64,000 bases of DNA from assembly GCA_028752905.1 (NCBI GenBank), contig JAQNBH010000002.1:39888349-39952348 (forward strand), written 5' to 3'. Position 1 is the first letter of the stretch; every line of letters starts with the position of its first letter. The notes beneath the pieces are model-generated. The model had not been told where the DNA came from and ran no database searches. It saw only the letters and a list, made by a program, of their open reading frames with translations. Made by a program: the position numbers and the translations under genes. Shown here in pieces: positions 45,768 to 59,755 of this stretch. Origin of the DNA: Cladorhizidae sp. MBARI D1340-BT2 (Eukaryota > Porifera > Demospongiae > Poecilosclerida > Cladorhizidae).

Positions 45768-48700
45768 GTGCCCTGTGTGAGGAGTGTGGAGTGTGGAGGT
45801 CTAGTGAAGCTCTGTGCCCTGTGTGAGGAGTGTGGAGATCTAGTGAAACTCTGTGCCCTGTGTGAGGAGTGTGGAGGTCTAGTGAAACTCTGTGCCCTGT
45901 GTGAGGAGTGTGGAGGTCTAGTGAAACTCTGTGTCCTGTGTGAGGAGTGTGGAGGTCTAGTGAAACTTTGTGCCCTGTGTGAGGAGTGTTGAGGTCTAGT
46001 GAAACTCTGTGCCCTGTGTGAGGAGTGCGGAGGTCTAGTGAAACTCTGTGTCCTGTGTGAGGAGTGCTGAGGTCTAGTGAAACTTTGTGCCCTGTGTGAG
46101 GAGTGTGGAGGTCTAGTGAAACTCTGTGCCCTGTGTGAGGAGTGTGGAGGTCTAGTGAAACTCTGTGCCCTGTGTGAGGAGTGTGGAGGTCTAGTGAAAC
46201 TCTGTGTCCTGTGTGAGGAGTGTGGAGGTCTAGTGAAACTTTGTGCCCTGTGTGAGGAGTGTGGAGGTCTAGTGAAACTCTGTGCCCTGTGTGAGGAGTG
46301 TGGAGGTCTAGTGAAACTCTGTGTCCTGTGTGAGGAGTGTGGAGGTCTAGTGAAACTTTGTGCCCTGTGTGAGGAGTGTGGAGGTCTAGTGAAACTCTGT
46401 GTCCTGTGTGAGGAGTGTGGAGGTCTAGTGAAACTTTGTGCCCTGTGTGAGGAGTGTGGAGGTCTAGTGAAACTCTGTGTCCTGTGTGAGGAGTGTGGAG
46501 GTCTAGTGAAACTTTGTGCCCTGTGTGAGGAGTGTGGAGGTCTAGTGAAACTCTGTGTCCTGTGTGAGGAGTGTGGAGGTCTAGTGAAACTCTGTGCCCT
46601 GTGTGAGGAGTGTGGAGGTCTAGTGAAACTCTGTGTCCTGTGTGAGGAGTGTGGAGGTCTAGTGAAACTTTGTGGCCTGTGTGAGGAGTGTGGAAGTCTA
46701 GTGAAACTCTGTGTCCTGTGTGAGGAGTGTGGAGGTCTAGTGAAACTTTGTGCCCTGTGTGAGGAGTGTGGAGGTCTAGTGAAACTCTGTGCCCTGTGTG
46801 AGGAGTGTGGAGGTCTATTGAAACTCTGTGCCCTGTGTGAGGAGTGTGGAGGTCTAGTGAAGCTCTGTGCCCTGTGTGAGGAGTGTGGAGATCTAGTGAA
46901 ACTCTGTGCCCTGTGTGAGGAGTGTGGAGGTCTAGTGAAACTCTGTGCCCTGTGTGAGGAGTGTGGAGGTCTAATGAAACTCTGTGTCCTGTGTGAGGAG
47001 TGTGGAGGTCTAGTGAAACTTTGTGCCCTGTGTGAGGAGTGTGGAGGTCTAGTGAAACTCTGTGCCCTGTGTGAGGAGTGTGGAGGTCTATTGAAACTCA
47101 GTGCCCTGTGTGAGGAGTGTGGAGTGTGGAGGTCTAGTGAAGCTCTGTGCCCTGTGTGAGGAGTGTGGAGATCTAGTGAAACTCTGTGCCCTGTGTGAGG
47201 AGTGTGGAGGTCTAGTGAAACTCTGTGCCCTGTGTGAGGAGTGTGGAGGTCTAGTGAAACTCTGTGTCCTGTGTGAGGAGTGTGGAGGTCTAGTGAAACT
47301 TTGTGCCCTGTGTGAGGAGTGTTGAGGTCTAGTGAAACTCTGTGCCCTGTGTGAGGAGTGCGGAGGTCTAGTGAAACTCTGTGTCCTGTGTGAGGAGTGC
47401 GGAGGTCTAGTGAAACTTTGTGCCCTGTGTGAGGAGTGTGGAGGTCTAGTGAAACTCTGTGCCCTGTGTGAGGAGTGTGGAGGTCTAGTGAAACTCTGTG
47501 CCCTGTGAGAGGAGGTGGAGGTCTAGTGAAACTCTGTGTCCTGTGTGAGGAGTGTGGAGGTCTAGTGAAACTTTGTGCCCTGTGTGAGGAGTGTGGAGGT
47601 CTAGTGAAACTCTGTGCCCTGTGTGAGGAGTGTGGAGGTCTAGTGAAACTCTGTGTCCTGTGTGAGGAGTGTGGAGGTCTAGTGAAACTTTGTGCCCTGT
47701 GTGAGGAGTGTGGAGGTCTAGTGAAACTCTGTGTCCTGTGTGAGGAGTGTGGAGGTCTAGTGAAACTTTGTGCCCTGTGTGAGGAGTGTGGAGGTCTAGT
47801 GAAACTCTGTGTCCTGTGTGAGGAGTGTGGAGGTCTAGTGAAACTTTGTGCCCTGTGTGAGGAATGTGGAGGTCTAGTGAAACTCTGTGCCCTGTGTGAG
47901 GAGTGTGGAGGTCTAGTGAAACTCTGTGTCCTGTGTGAGGAGTGTGGAGGTCTAGTGAAACTTTGTGCCCTGTGTGAGGAGTGTGGAAGTCTAGTGAAAC
48001 TCTGTGTCCTGTGTGAGGAGTGTGGAGGTCTAGTGAAACTTTGTGCCCTGTGTGAGGAGTGTGGAGGTCTAGTGAAACTCTGTGTCCTGTGTGAGGAGTG
48101 TGGAGGTCTAGTGAAACTTTGTGCCCTGTCTGAGGAGTGTGGAGGTCTAGTGAAACTCTGTGTCCTGTGTGAGGAGTGTGGAGGTCTAGTGAAACTTTGT
48201 GCCCTGTGTGAGGAATGTGGAGGTCTAGTGAAACTCTGTGCCCTGTGTGAGGAGTGTGGAGGTCTAGTGAAACTCTGTGTCCTGTGTGAGGAGTGTGGAG
48301 GTCTAGTGAAACTTTGTGCCCTGTGTGAGGAGTGTGGAAGTCTAGTGAAACTCTGTGTCCTGTGTGAGGAGTGTGGAGGTCTAGTGAAACTTTGTGCCCT
48401 GTGTGAGGAGTGTGGAGGTCTAGTGAAACTCTGTGTCCTGTGTGAGGAGTGTGGAGGTCTAGTGAAACTTTGTGCCCTGTGTGAGGAGTGTGGAGGTCTA
48501 GTGAAACTCTGTGTCCTGTGTGAGGAGTGTGGAGGTCTAGTGAAACTTTGTGCCCTGTGTGAGGAGTGTGGAGGTCTAGTGAAACTTTGTGCCCTGTGTG
48601 AGGAGTGTGGATGTCTAGTGAAACTCTGTGCCCTGTGTGAGGAGTGTGGAGGTCTAGTGAAACTCTGTGCCCTGTGTGAGGAGTGTGGAGGTATATTGAA

Positions 48701-51700
48701 ACTCTGTGCCCTGTGTGAGGAGTGTGGAGGTCTAGTGAAGCTCTGTGCCCTGTGTGAGGAGTGTGGAGATCTAGTGAAACTCTGTGCCCTGTGTGAGGAG
48801 TGTGGAGGTCTAGTGAAACTCTGTGCCCTGTGTGAGGAGTGTGGAGGTCTAATGAAACTCTGTGTCCTGTGTGAGGAGTGTGGAGGTCTAGTGAAACTTT
48901 GTGCCCTGTGTGAGGAGTGTGGAGGTCTAGTGAAACTCTGTGCCCTGTGTGAGGAGTGTGGAGGTCTATTGAAACTCAGTGCCCTGTGTGAGGAGTGTGG
49001 AGTGTGGAGGTCTAGTGAAGCTCTGTGCCCTGTGTGAGGAGTGTGGAGATCTAGTGAAACTCTGTGCCCTGTGTGAGGAGTGTGGAGGTCTAGTGAAACT
49101 CTGTGCCCTGTGTGAGGAGTGTGGAGGTCTAGTGAAACTCTGTGTCCTGTGTGTGGAGTGTGGAGGTCTAGTGAAACTTTGTGCCCTGTGTGAGGAGTGT
49201 TGAGGTCTAGTGAAACTCTGTGCCCTGTGTGAGGAGTGCGGAGGTCTAGTGAAACTCTGTGTCCTGTGTGAGGAGTGCGGAGGTCTAGTGAAACTTTGTG
49301 CCCTGTGTGAGGAGTGTGGAGGTCTAGTGAAACTCTGTGCCCTGTGTGAGGAGTGTGGAGGTCTAGTGAAACTCTGTGCCCTGTGTGAGGAGTGTGGAGG
49401 TCTAGTGAAACTCTGTGTCCTGTGTGAGGAGTGTGGGGGTCTAGTGAAACTTTGTGCCCTGTGTGAGGAGTGTGGAGGTCTAGTGAAACTCTGTGCCCTG
49501 TGTGAGGAGTGTGGAGGTCTAGTGAAACTCTGTGTCCTGTGTGAGGAGTGTGGAGGTCTAGTGAAACTTTGTGCCCTGTGTGAGGAGTGTGGAGGTCTAG
49601 TGAAACTCTGTGTCCTGTGTGAGGAGTGTGGAGGTCTAGTGAAACTTTGTGCCCTGTGTGAGGAGTGTGGAGGTCTAGTGAAACTCTGTGTCCTGTGTGA
49701 GGAGTGTGGAGGTCTAGTGAAACTTTGTGCCCTGTGTGAGGAGTGTGGAGGTCTAGTGAAACTCTGTGTCCTGTGTGAGGAGTGTGGAGGTCTAGTGAAA
49801 CTCTGTGCCCTGTGTGAGGAGTGTGGAGGTCTAGTGAAACTCTGTGTCCTGTGTGAGGAGTGTGGAGGTCTAGTGAAACTTTGTGCCCTGTGTGAGGAGT
49901 GTGGAAGTCTAGTGAAACTCTGTGTCCTGTGTGAGGAGTGTGGAGGTCTAGTGAAACTTTGTGCCCTGTGTGAGGAGTGTGGAGGTCTAGTGAAACTCTG
50001 TGTCCTGTGTGAGGAGTGTGGAGGTCTAGTGAAACTTTGTGCCCTGTCTGAGGAGTGTGGAGGTCTAGTGAAACTCTGTGTCCTGTGTGAGGAGTGTGGA
50101 GGTCTAGTGAAACTTTGTGCCCTGTGTGAGGAATGTGGAGGTCTAGTGAAACTCTGTGTCCTGTGTGAGGAGTGTGGAGGTCTAGTGAAACTTTGTGCCC
50201 TGTGTGAGGAATGTGGAGGTCTAGTGAAACTCTGTGCCCTGTGTGAGGAGTGTGGAGGTCTAGTGAAACTCTGTGTCCTGTGTGAGGATTGTGGAGGTCT
50301 AGTGAAACTTTGTGCCCTGTGTGAGGAGTGTGGAAGTCTAGTGAAACTCTGTGTCCTGTGTGAGGAGTGTGGAGGTCTAGTGAAACTTTGTGCCCTGTGT
50401 GAGGAGTGTGGAGGTCTAGTGAAACTCTGTGTCCTGTGTGAGGAGTGTGGAGGTCTAGTGAAACTTTGTGCCCTGTGTGAGGAGTGTGGAGGTCTAGTGA
50501 AACTCTGTGTCCTGTGTGAGGAGTGTGGAGGTCTAGTGAAACTTTGTGCCCTGTGTGAGGAGTGTGGAGGTCTAGTGAAACTTTGTGCCCTGTGTGAGGA
50601 GTGTGGATGTCTAGTGAAACTCTGTGCCCTGTGTGAGGAGTGTGGAGGTCTAGTGAAACTCTGTGCCCTGTGTGAGGAGTGTGGAGGTCTATTGAAACTC
50701 TGTGCCCTGTGTGAGGAGTGTGGAGGTCTAGTGAAGCTCTGTGCCCTGTGTGAGGAGTGTGGAGATCTAGTGAAACTCTGTGCCCTGTGTGAGGAGTGTG
50801 GAGGTCTAGTGAAACTCTGTGCCCTGTGTGAGGAGTGTGGAGGTCTAATGAAACTCTGTGTCCTGTGTGAGGAGTGTGGAGGTCTAGTGAAACTTTGTGC
50901 CCTGTGTGAGGAGTGTGGAGGTCTAGTGAAACTCTGTGCCCTGTGTGAGGAGTGTGGAGGTCTATTGAAACTCAGTGCCCTGTGTGAGGAGTGTGGAGTG
51001 TGGAGGTCTAGTGAAGCTCTGTGCCCTGTGTGAGGAGTGTGGAGATCTAGTGAAACTCTGTGCCCTGTGTGAGGAGTGTGGAGGTCTAGTGAAACTCTGT
51101 GCCCTGTGTGAGGAGTGTGGAGGTCTAGTGAAACTCTGTGTCCTGTGTGAGGAGTGTGGAGGTCTAGTGAAACTTTGTGCCCTGTGTGAGGAGTGTGGAG
51201 GTCTAGTGAAACTCTGTGCCCTGTGTGAGGAGTGCGGAGGTCTAGTGAAACTCTGTGTCCTGTGTGAGGAGTGCGGAGGTCTAGTGAAACGTTGTGCCCT
51301 GTGTGAGGAGTGTGGAGGTCTAGTGAAACTCTGTGCCCTGTGTGAGGAGTGTGGAGGTCTAGTGAAACTCTGTGCCCTGTGTGAGGAGTGTGGAGGTCTA
51401 GTGAAACTCTGTGTCCTGTGTGAGGAGTGTGGAGGTCTAGTGAAACTTTGTGCCCTGTGTGAGGAGTGTGGAGGTCTAGTAAAACTCTGTGTCCTGTGTG
51501 AGGAGTGTGGAGGTCTAGTGAACCTTTGTGCCCTGTGTGAGGAGTGTGGAGGTCTAGTGAAACTCTGTGTCCTGTGTGAGGAGTGTGGAGGTCTAGTGAA
51601 ACTTTGTGCCCTGTGTGAGGAGTGTGGATGTCTAGTGAAACTCTGTGCCCTGTGTGAGGAGTGTGGAGGTCTATTGAAACTCTGTGCCCTGTGTGAGGAG

Positions 51701-54700
51701 TGTGGAGGTCTAGTGAAGCTCTGTGCCCTGTGTGAGGAGTGTGGAGATCTAGTGAAACTCTGTGCCCTGTGTGAGGAGTGTGGAGGTCTAGTGAAACTCT
51801 GTGCCCGGTGTTGGGAGTGTGGAGGTCTAATGAAACTCTGTGTCCTGTGTGAGGAGTGTGGAGGTCTATTGAAACTCTGTGCCCTGTGTGAGGAGTGTGG
51901 AGGTCTAGTGAAGCTCTGTGCCCTGTGTGAGGAGTGTGGAGATCTAGTGAAACTCTGTGCCCTGTGTGAGGAGTGTGGAGGTCTAGTGAAACTCTGTGCC
52001 CTGTGTGAGGAATGTGGAGGTCTAGTGAAACTCTGTGTCCTGTGTGAGGAGTGTGGAGGTCTAGTGAAACTTTGTGCCCTGTGTGAGGAGTGTGGAGGTC
52101 TAGTGAAACTCTGTGCCCTGTGTGAGGAGTGTGGAGGTCTAGTGAAACTCTGTGTCCTGTGTGAGGAGTGTGGAGGTCTAGTGAAACTTTGTGCCCTGTG
52201 TGAGGAATGTGGAGGTCTAGTGAAACTCTGTGCCCTGTGTGAGGAGTGTGGAGGTCTAGTGAAACTCTGTGTCCTGTGTGAGGAGTGTGGAGGTCTAGTG
52301 AAACTTTGTGCCCTGTGTGAGGAGTGTGGAAGTCTAGTGAAACTCTGTGCCCTGTGTGAGGAATGTGGAGGTCTAGTGAAACTCGGTGTCCTGTGTGAGG
52401 AGTGTGGAGGTCTAGTGAAACTTTGTGCCCTGTGTGAGGAGTGTGGAGGTCTAGTGAAACTCTGTGCCCTGTGTGAGGAGTGTGGAGGTCTAGTGAAACT
52501 CTGTGTCCTGTGTGAGGAGTGTGGAGGTCTAGTGAAACTTTGTGCCCTGTGTGAGGAATGTGGAGGTCTAGTGAAACTCTGTGCCCTGTGTGAGGAGTGT
52601 GGAGGTCTAGTGAAACTCTGTGTCCTGTGTGAGGAGTGTGGAGGTCTAGTGAAACTTTGTGCCCTGTGTGAGGAGTGTGGAAGTCTAGTGAAACTCTGTG
52701 TCCTGTGTGAGGAGTGTGGAGGTCTAGTGAAACTTTGTGCCCTGTGTGAGGAGTGTGGAGGTCTAGTGAAACTCTGTGTCCTGTGTGAGGAGTGTGGAGG
52801 TCTAGTGAAACTTTGTGCCCTGTCTGAGGAGTGTGGAGGTCTAGTGAAACTCTGTGTCCTGTGTGAGGAGTGTGGAGGTCTAGTGAAACTTTGTGCCCTA
52901 TGTGAGGAATGTGGAGGTCTAGTGAAACTCTGTGCCCTGTGTGAGGAGTGTGGAGGTCTAGTGAAACTCTGTGTCCTGTGTGAGGAGTGTGGAGGTCTAG
53001 TGAAACTTTGTGCCCTGTGTGAGGAGTGTGGAAGTCTAGTGAAACTCTGTGTCCTGTGTGAGGAGTGTGGAGGTCTAGTGAAACTTTGTGCCCTGTGTGA
53101 GGAGTGTGGAGGTCTAGTGAAACTCTGTGTCCTGTGTGAGGAGTGTGGAGGTCTAGTGAAACTTTGTGCCCTGTGTGAGGAGTGTGGAGGTCTAGTGAAA
53201 CTCTGTGTCCTGTGTGAGGAGTGTGGAGGTCTAGTGAAACTTTGTGCCCTGTGTGAGGAGTGTGGAGGTCTAGTGAAACTTTGTGCCCTGTGTGAGGAGT
53301 GTGGATGTCTAGTGAAACTCTGTGCCCTGTGTGAGGAGTGTGGAGGTCTAGTGAAACTCTGTGCCCTGTGTGAGGAGTGTGGAGGTCTATTGAAACTCTG
53401 TGCCCTGTGTGAGGAGTGTGGAGGTCTAGTGAAGCTCTGTGCCCTGTGTGAGGAGTGTGGAGATCTAGTGAAACTCTGTGCCCTGTGTGAGGAGTGTGGA
53501 GGTCTAGTGAAACTCTGTGCCCTGTGTGAGGAGTGTGGAGGTCTAATGAAACTCTGTGTCCTGTGTGAGGAGTGTGGAGGTCTAGTGAAACTTTGTGCCC
53601 TGTGTGAGGAGTGTGGAGGTCTAGTGAAACTCTGTGCCCTGTGTGAGGAGTGTGGAAGTCTATTGAAACTCAGTGCCCTGTGTGAGGAGTGTGGAGTGTG
53701 GAGGTCTAGTGAAACTCTGTGCCCTGTGTGAGGAGTGTGGAGGTCTATTGAAACTCTGTGCCCTGTGTGAGGAGTGTGGAGGTCTAGTGAAGCTCTGTGC
53801 CCTGTGTGAGGATTGTGGAGATCTAGTGAAACTCTGTGCCCTGTGTGAGGAGTGTGGAGGTCTAGTGAAACTCTGTGCCAGGTGTGAGGAGTGTGGAGGT
53901 CTAATGAAACTCTGTGTCCTGTGTGAGGAGTGTGGAGGTCTATTGAAACTCTGTGCCCTGTGTGAGGAGTGTGGAGGTCTAGTGAAGCTCTGTGCCCTGT
54001 GTGAGGAGTGTGGAGATCTAGTGAAACTCTGTGCCCTGTGTGAGGAGTGTGGAGGTCTAGTGAAACTCTGTGCCCTTTGTGAGGAGTGTGGAGGTCTAGT
54101 GAAACTCTGTGTCCTGTGTGAGGAGTGTGGAGGTCTAGTGAAACTCTGTGTCCTGTGTGAGGAGTGTGGAGGTCTAGTGAAACTTTGTGCCCTGTGTGAG
54201 GAATGTGGAGGTCTAGTGAAACTCTGTGCCCTGTGTGAGGAGTGTGGAGGTCTAGTGTAACTCTGTGTCCTGTGTGAGGAGTGTGGAGGTCTAGTGAAAC
54301 TTTGTGCCCTGTGTGAGGAGTGTGGAAGTCTAGTGAAACTCTGTGTCCTGTGTGAGGAGTGTGGAGGTCTAGTGAAACTTTGTGCCCTGTGTGAGGAGTG
54401 TGGAGGTCTAGTGAAGCTCTGTGGAGATCTAGTGAAACTCTGTGCCCTGTGTGAGGAGTGTGGAGGTCTAGTGAAACTCTGTGCCCTGTGTGAGAAGTGT
54501 GGAGGTCTAATGAAACTCTGTGTCCTGTGTGAGGAGTGTGGAGGTCTAGTGAAACTCTGTGTCCTGTGTGAGGAGTGTGGAGGTCTAGTGAAACTTTGTG
54601 CCCTGTGTGAGGAGTGTGGAGGTCTAGTGAAGCTCTGTGTAGATCTAGTGAAACTCTGTGCCCTGTGTGAGGAGTGTGGAGGTCTAGTGAAACTCTGTGC

Positions 54701-57700
54701 CCTGTGTGAGAAGTGTGGAGGTCTAATGAAACTCTGTGTCCTGTGTGAGGAGTGTGGAGGTCTAGTGAAACTTTGTGCCCTGTGTGAGGAGTGTGGAGGT
54801 CTAGTGAAACTTTGTGCCCTGTGTGAGGAGTGTGGATGTCTAGTGAAACTCTGTGCCCTGTGTGAGGAGTGTGGAGGTCTATTGAAACTCTGTGCCCTGT
54901 GTGAGGAGTGTGGAGGTCTAGTGAAGCTCTGTGCCCTGTGTGAGGAGTGTGGAGATCTAGTGAAACTCTGTGCCCTGTGTGAGGAGTGTGGAGGTCTAGT
55001 GAAACTCTGTGCCCGGTGTGAGGAGTGTGGAGGTCTAATGAAACTCTGTGTCCTGTGTGAGGAGTGTGGAGGTCTATTGAAACTCTGTGCCCTGTGTGAG
55101 GAGTGTGGAGGTCTAGTGAAGCTCTGTGCCCTGTGTGAGGAGTGTGGAGATCTAGTGAAACTCTGTGCCCTGTGTGAGGAGTGTGGAGGTCTAGTGAAAC
55201 TCTGTGCCCTGTGTGAGGAGTGTGGAGGTCTAGTGAAACTTTGTGCCCTGTGTGAGGAGTGTGGAGGTCTAGTGAAACTCTGTGCCCTGTGTGAGGAGTG
55301 TGGAGGTCTAGTGAAACTCTGTGTCCTGTGTGAGGAGTGTGGAGGTCTAGTGAAACTTTGTGCCCTGTGTGAGGAATGTGGAGGTCTAGTGAAACTCTGT
55401 GCCCTGTGTGAGGAGTGTGGAGGTCTAGTGTAACTCTGTGTCCTGTGTGAGGAGTGTGGAGGTCTAGTGAAACTTTGTGCCCTGTGTGAGGAGTGTGGAA
55501 GTCTAGTGAAACTCTGTGTCCTGTGTGAGGAGTGTGGAGGTCTAGTGAAACTTTGTGCCCTGTGTGAGGAGTGTGGAGGTCAAGTGAAGCTCTGTGGAGA
55601 TCTAGTGAAACTCTGTGCCCTGTGTGAGGAGTGTGGAGGTCTAGTGAAACTCTGTGCCCTGTGTGAGAAGTGTGGAGGTCTAATGAAACTCTGTGTCCTG
55701 TGTGAGGAGTGTGGAGGTCTAGTGAAACTTTGTGCCCTGTGTGAGGAGTGTGGAGGTCTAGTGAAACTTTGTGCCCTGTGTGAGGAGTGTGGATGTCTAG
55801 TGAAACTCTGTGCCCTGTGTGAGGAGTGTGGAGGTCTATTGAAACTCTGTGCCCTGTGTGAGGAGTGTGGAGGTCTAGTGAAGCTCTGTGCCCTGTGTGA
55901 GGAGTGTGGAGATCTAGTGAAACTCTGTGCCCTGTGTGAGGAGTGTGGAGGTCTAGTGAAACTCTGTGCCCGGTGTGAGGAGTGTGGAGGTCTAATGAAA
56001 CTCTGTGTCCTGTGTGAGGAGTGTGGAGGTCTATTGAAACTCTGTGCCCTGTGTGAGGAGTGTGGAGGTCTAGTGAAGCTCTGTGCCCTGTGTGAGGAGT
56101 GTGGAGATCTAGTGAAACTCTGTGCCCTGTGTGAGGAGTGTGGAGGTCTAGTGAAACTCTGTGCCCTGTGTGAGGAATGTGGAGGTCTAGTGAAACTCTG
56201 TGTCCTGTGTGAGGAGTGTGGAGGTCTAGTGAAACTTTGTGCCCTATGTGAGGAGTGTGGAGGTCTAGTGAAACTCTGTGCCCTTTGTGAGGAGTGTGGA
56301 GGTCTAGTGAAACTCTGTGTCCTGTGTGAGGAGTGTGGAGGTCTAGTGAAACTTTGTGCCCTGTGTGAGGAATGTGGAGGTCTAGTGAAACTCTGTGCCC
56401 TGTGTGAGGAGTGTGGAGGTCTAGTGAAACTCTGTGTCCTGTGTGAGGAGTGTGGAGGTCTAGTGAAACTTTGTGCCCTGTGTGAGGAGTGTGGAAGTCT
56501 AGTGAAACTCTGTGCCCTGTGTGAGGAATGTGGAGGTCTAGTGAAACTCGGTGTCCTGTGTGAGGAGTGTGGAGGTCTAGTGAAACTTTGTGCCCTGTGT
56601 GAGGAGTGTGGAGGTCTAGTGAAACTCTGTGCCCTGTGTGAGGAGTGTGGAGGTCTAGTGAAACTCTGTGTCCTGTGTGAGGAGTGTGGAGGTCTAGTGA
56701 AACTTTGTGCCCTGTGTGAGGAATGTGGAGGTCTAGTGAAACTCTGTGCCCTGTGTGAGGAGTGTGGAGGTCTAGTGTAACTCTGTGTCCTGTGTGAGGA
56801 GTGTGGAGGTCTAGTGAAACTTTGTGCCCTGTGTGAGGAGTGTGGAAGTCTAGTGAAACTCTGTGTCCTGTGTGAGGAGTGTGGAGGTCTAGTGAAACTT
56901 TGTGCCCTGTGTGAGGAGTGTGGAGGTCTAGTGAAACTCTGTGTCCTGTGTGAGGAGTGTGGAGGTCTAGTGAAACTTTGTGCCCTGTCTGAGGAGTGTG
57001 GAGGTCTAGTGAAACTCTGTGTCCTGTGTGAGGAGTGTGGAGGTCTAGTGAAACTTTGTGCCCTGTGTGAGGAATGTGGAGGTCTAGTGAAACTCTGTGC
57101 CCTGTGTGAGGAGTGTGGAGGTCTAGTGAAACTCTGTGTCCTGTGTGAGGAGTGTGGAGGTCTAGTGAAACTTTGTGCCCTGTGTGAGGAGTGTGGAAGT
57201 CTAGTGAAACTCTGTGTCCTGTGTGAGGAGTGTGGAGGTCTAGTGAAACTTTGTGCCCTGTGTGAGGAGTGTGGAGGTCTAGTGAAACTCTGTGTCCTGT
57301 GTGAGGAGTGTGGAGGTCTAGTGAAACTTTGTGCCCTGTGTGAGGAGTGTGGAGGTCTAGTGAAACTCTGTGTCCTGTGTGAGGAGTGTGGAGGTCTAGT
57401 GAAACTTTGTGCCCTGTGTGAGGAGTGTGGAGGTCTAGTGAAACTTTGTGCCCTGTGTGAGGAGTGTGGATGTCTAGTGAAACTCTGTGCCCTGTGTGAG
57501 GAGTGTGGAGGTCAAGTGAAACTCTGTGCCCTGTGTGAGGAGTGTGGATGTCTAGTGAAACTCTGTGCCCTGTGTGAGGAGTGTGGAGGTCTATTGAAAC
57601 TCTGTGCCCTGTGTGAGGAGTGTGGAGGTCTAGTGAAGCTCTGTGCCCTGTGTGAGGAGTGTGGAGATCTAGTGAAACTCTGTGCCCTGTGTGAGGAGTG

Positions 57701-59755
57701 TGGAGGTCTAGTGAAACTCTGTGCCCTGTGTGAGGAGTGTGGAGGTCTAATGAAACTCTGTGTCCTGTGTGAGGAGTGTGGAGGTCTAGTGAAACTTTGT
57801 GCCCTGTGTGAGGAGTGTGGAGGTCTAGTGAAACTCTGTGCCCTGTGTGAGGAGTGTGGAGGTCTATTGAAACTCAGTGCCCTGTGTGAGGAGTGTGGAG
57901 TGTGGAGGTCTAGTGAAGCTCTGTGCCCTGTGTGAGGAGTGTGGAGATCTAGTGAAACTCTGTGCCCTGTGTGAGGAGTGTGGAGGTCTAGTGAAACTCT
58001 GTGCCCTGTGTGAGGAGTGTGGAGGTCTAATGAAACTCTGTGTCCTGTGTGAGGAGTGTGGAGGTCTATTGAAACTCTGTGCCCTGTGTGAGGAGTGTGG
58101 AGGTCTAGTGAAACTCTGTGTCCTGTGTGAGGAGTGTGGAGGTCTAGTGAAACTTTGTGCCCTGTGTGAGGAGTGTGGAGGTCTAGTGAAACTCTGTGCC
58201 CTGTGTGAGGAGTGTGGAGGTCTAGTGAAACTCTGTGTCCTGTGTGAGGAGTGTGGAGGTCTAGTGAAACTTTGTGCCCTGTGTGAGGAATGTGGAGGTC
58301 TAGTGAAATTCTGTGCCCTGTGTGAGGAGTGTGGAGGTCTAGTGAAACTCTGTGTCCTGTGTGAGGAGTGTGGAGGTCTAGTGAAACTTTGTGCCCTGTG
58401 TGAGGAGTGTGGAAGTCTAGTGAAACTCTGTGCCCTGTGTGAGGAATGTGGAGGTCTAGTGAAACTCGGTGTCCTGTGTGAGGAGTGTGGAGGTCTAGTG
58501 AAACTTTGTGCCCTGTGTGAGGAGTGTGGAGGTCTAGTGAAACTCTGTGCCCTGTGTGAGGAGTGTGGAGGTCTAGTGAAACTCTGTGTCCTGTGTGAGG
58601 AGTGTGGAGGTCTAGTGAAACTTTGTGCCCTGTGTGAGGAATGTGGAGGTCTAGTGAAACTCTGTGCCCTGTGTGAGGAGTGTGGAGGTCTAGTGAAACT
58701 CTGTGTCCTGTGTGAGGAGTGTGGAGGTCTAGTGAAACTTTGTGCCCTGTGTGAGGAGTGTGGAAGTCTAGTGAAACTCTGTGTCCTGTGTGAGGAGTGT
58801 GGAGGTCTAGTGAAACTTTGTGCCCTGTGTGAGGAGTGTGGAGGTCTAGTGAAACTCTGTGTCCTGTGTGAGGAGTGTGGAGGTCTAGTGAAACTTTGTG
58901 CCCTGTCTGAGGAGTGTGGAGGTCTAGTGAAACTCTGTGTCCTGTGTGAGGAGTGTGGAGGTCTAGTGAAACTTTGTGCCCTGTGTGAGGAATGTGGAGG
59001 TCTAGTGAAACTCTGTGCCCTGTGTGAGGAGTGTGGAGGTCTAGTGAAACTCTGTGTCCTGTGTGAGATGTGTGGAGGTCTAGTGAAACTTTGTGCCCTG
59101 TGTGAGGAGTGTGGAAGTCTAGTGAAACTCTGTGTCCTGTGTGAGGAGTGTGGAGGTCTAGTGAAACTTTGTGCCCTGTGTGAGGAGTGTGGAGGTCTAG
59201 TGAAACTCTGTGTCCTGTGTGAGGAGTGTGGAGGTCTAGTGAAACTTTGTGCCCTGTGTGAGGAGTGTGGAGGTCTAGTGAAACTCTGTGTCCTGTGTGA
59301 GGAGTGTGGAGGTCTAGTGAAACTTTGTGCCCTGTGTGAGGAGTGTGGAGGTCTAGTGAAACTTTGTGCCCTGTGTGAGGAGTGTGGATGTCTAGTGAAA
59401 CTCTGTGCCCTGTGTGAGGAGTGTGGAGGTCTAGTGAAACTCTGTGCCCTGTGTGAGGAGTGTGGAGGTCTATTGAAACTCTGTGCCCTGTGTGAGGAGT
59501 GTGGAGGTCTAGTGAAGCTCTGTGCCCTGTGTGAGGAGTGTGGAGATCTAGTGAAACTCTGTGCCCTGTGTGAGGAGTGTGGAGGTCTAGTGAAACTCTG
59601 TGCCCTGTGTGAGGAGTGTGGAGGTCTAATGAAACTCTGTGTCCTGTGTGAGGAGTGTGGAGGTCTAGTGAAACTTTGTGCCCTGTGTGAGGAGTGTGGA
59701 GGTCTAGTGAAACTCTGTGCCCTGTGTGAGGAGTGTGGAGGTCTATTGAAACTCA

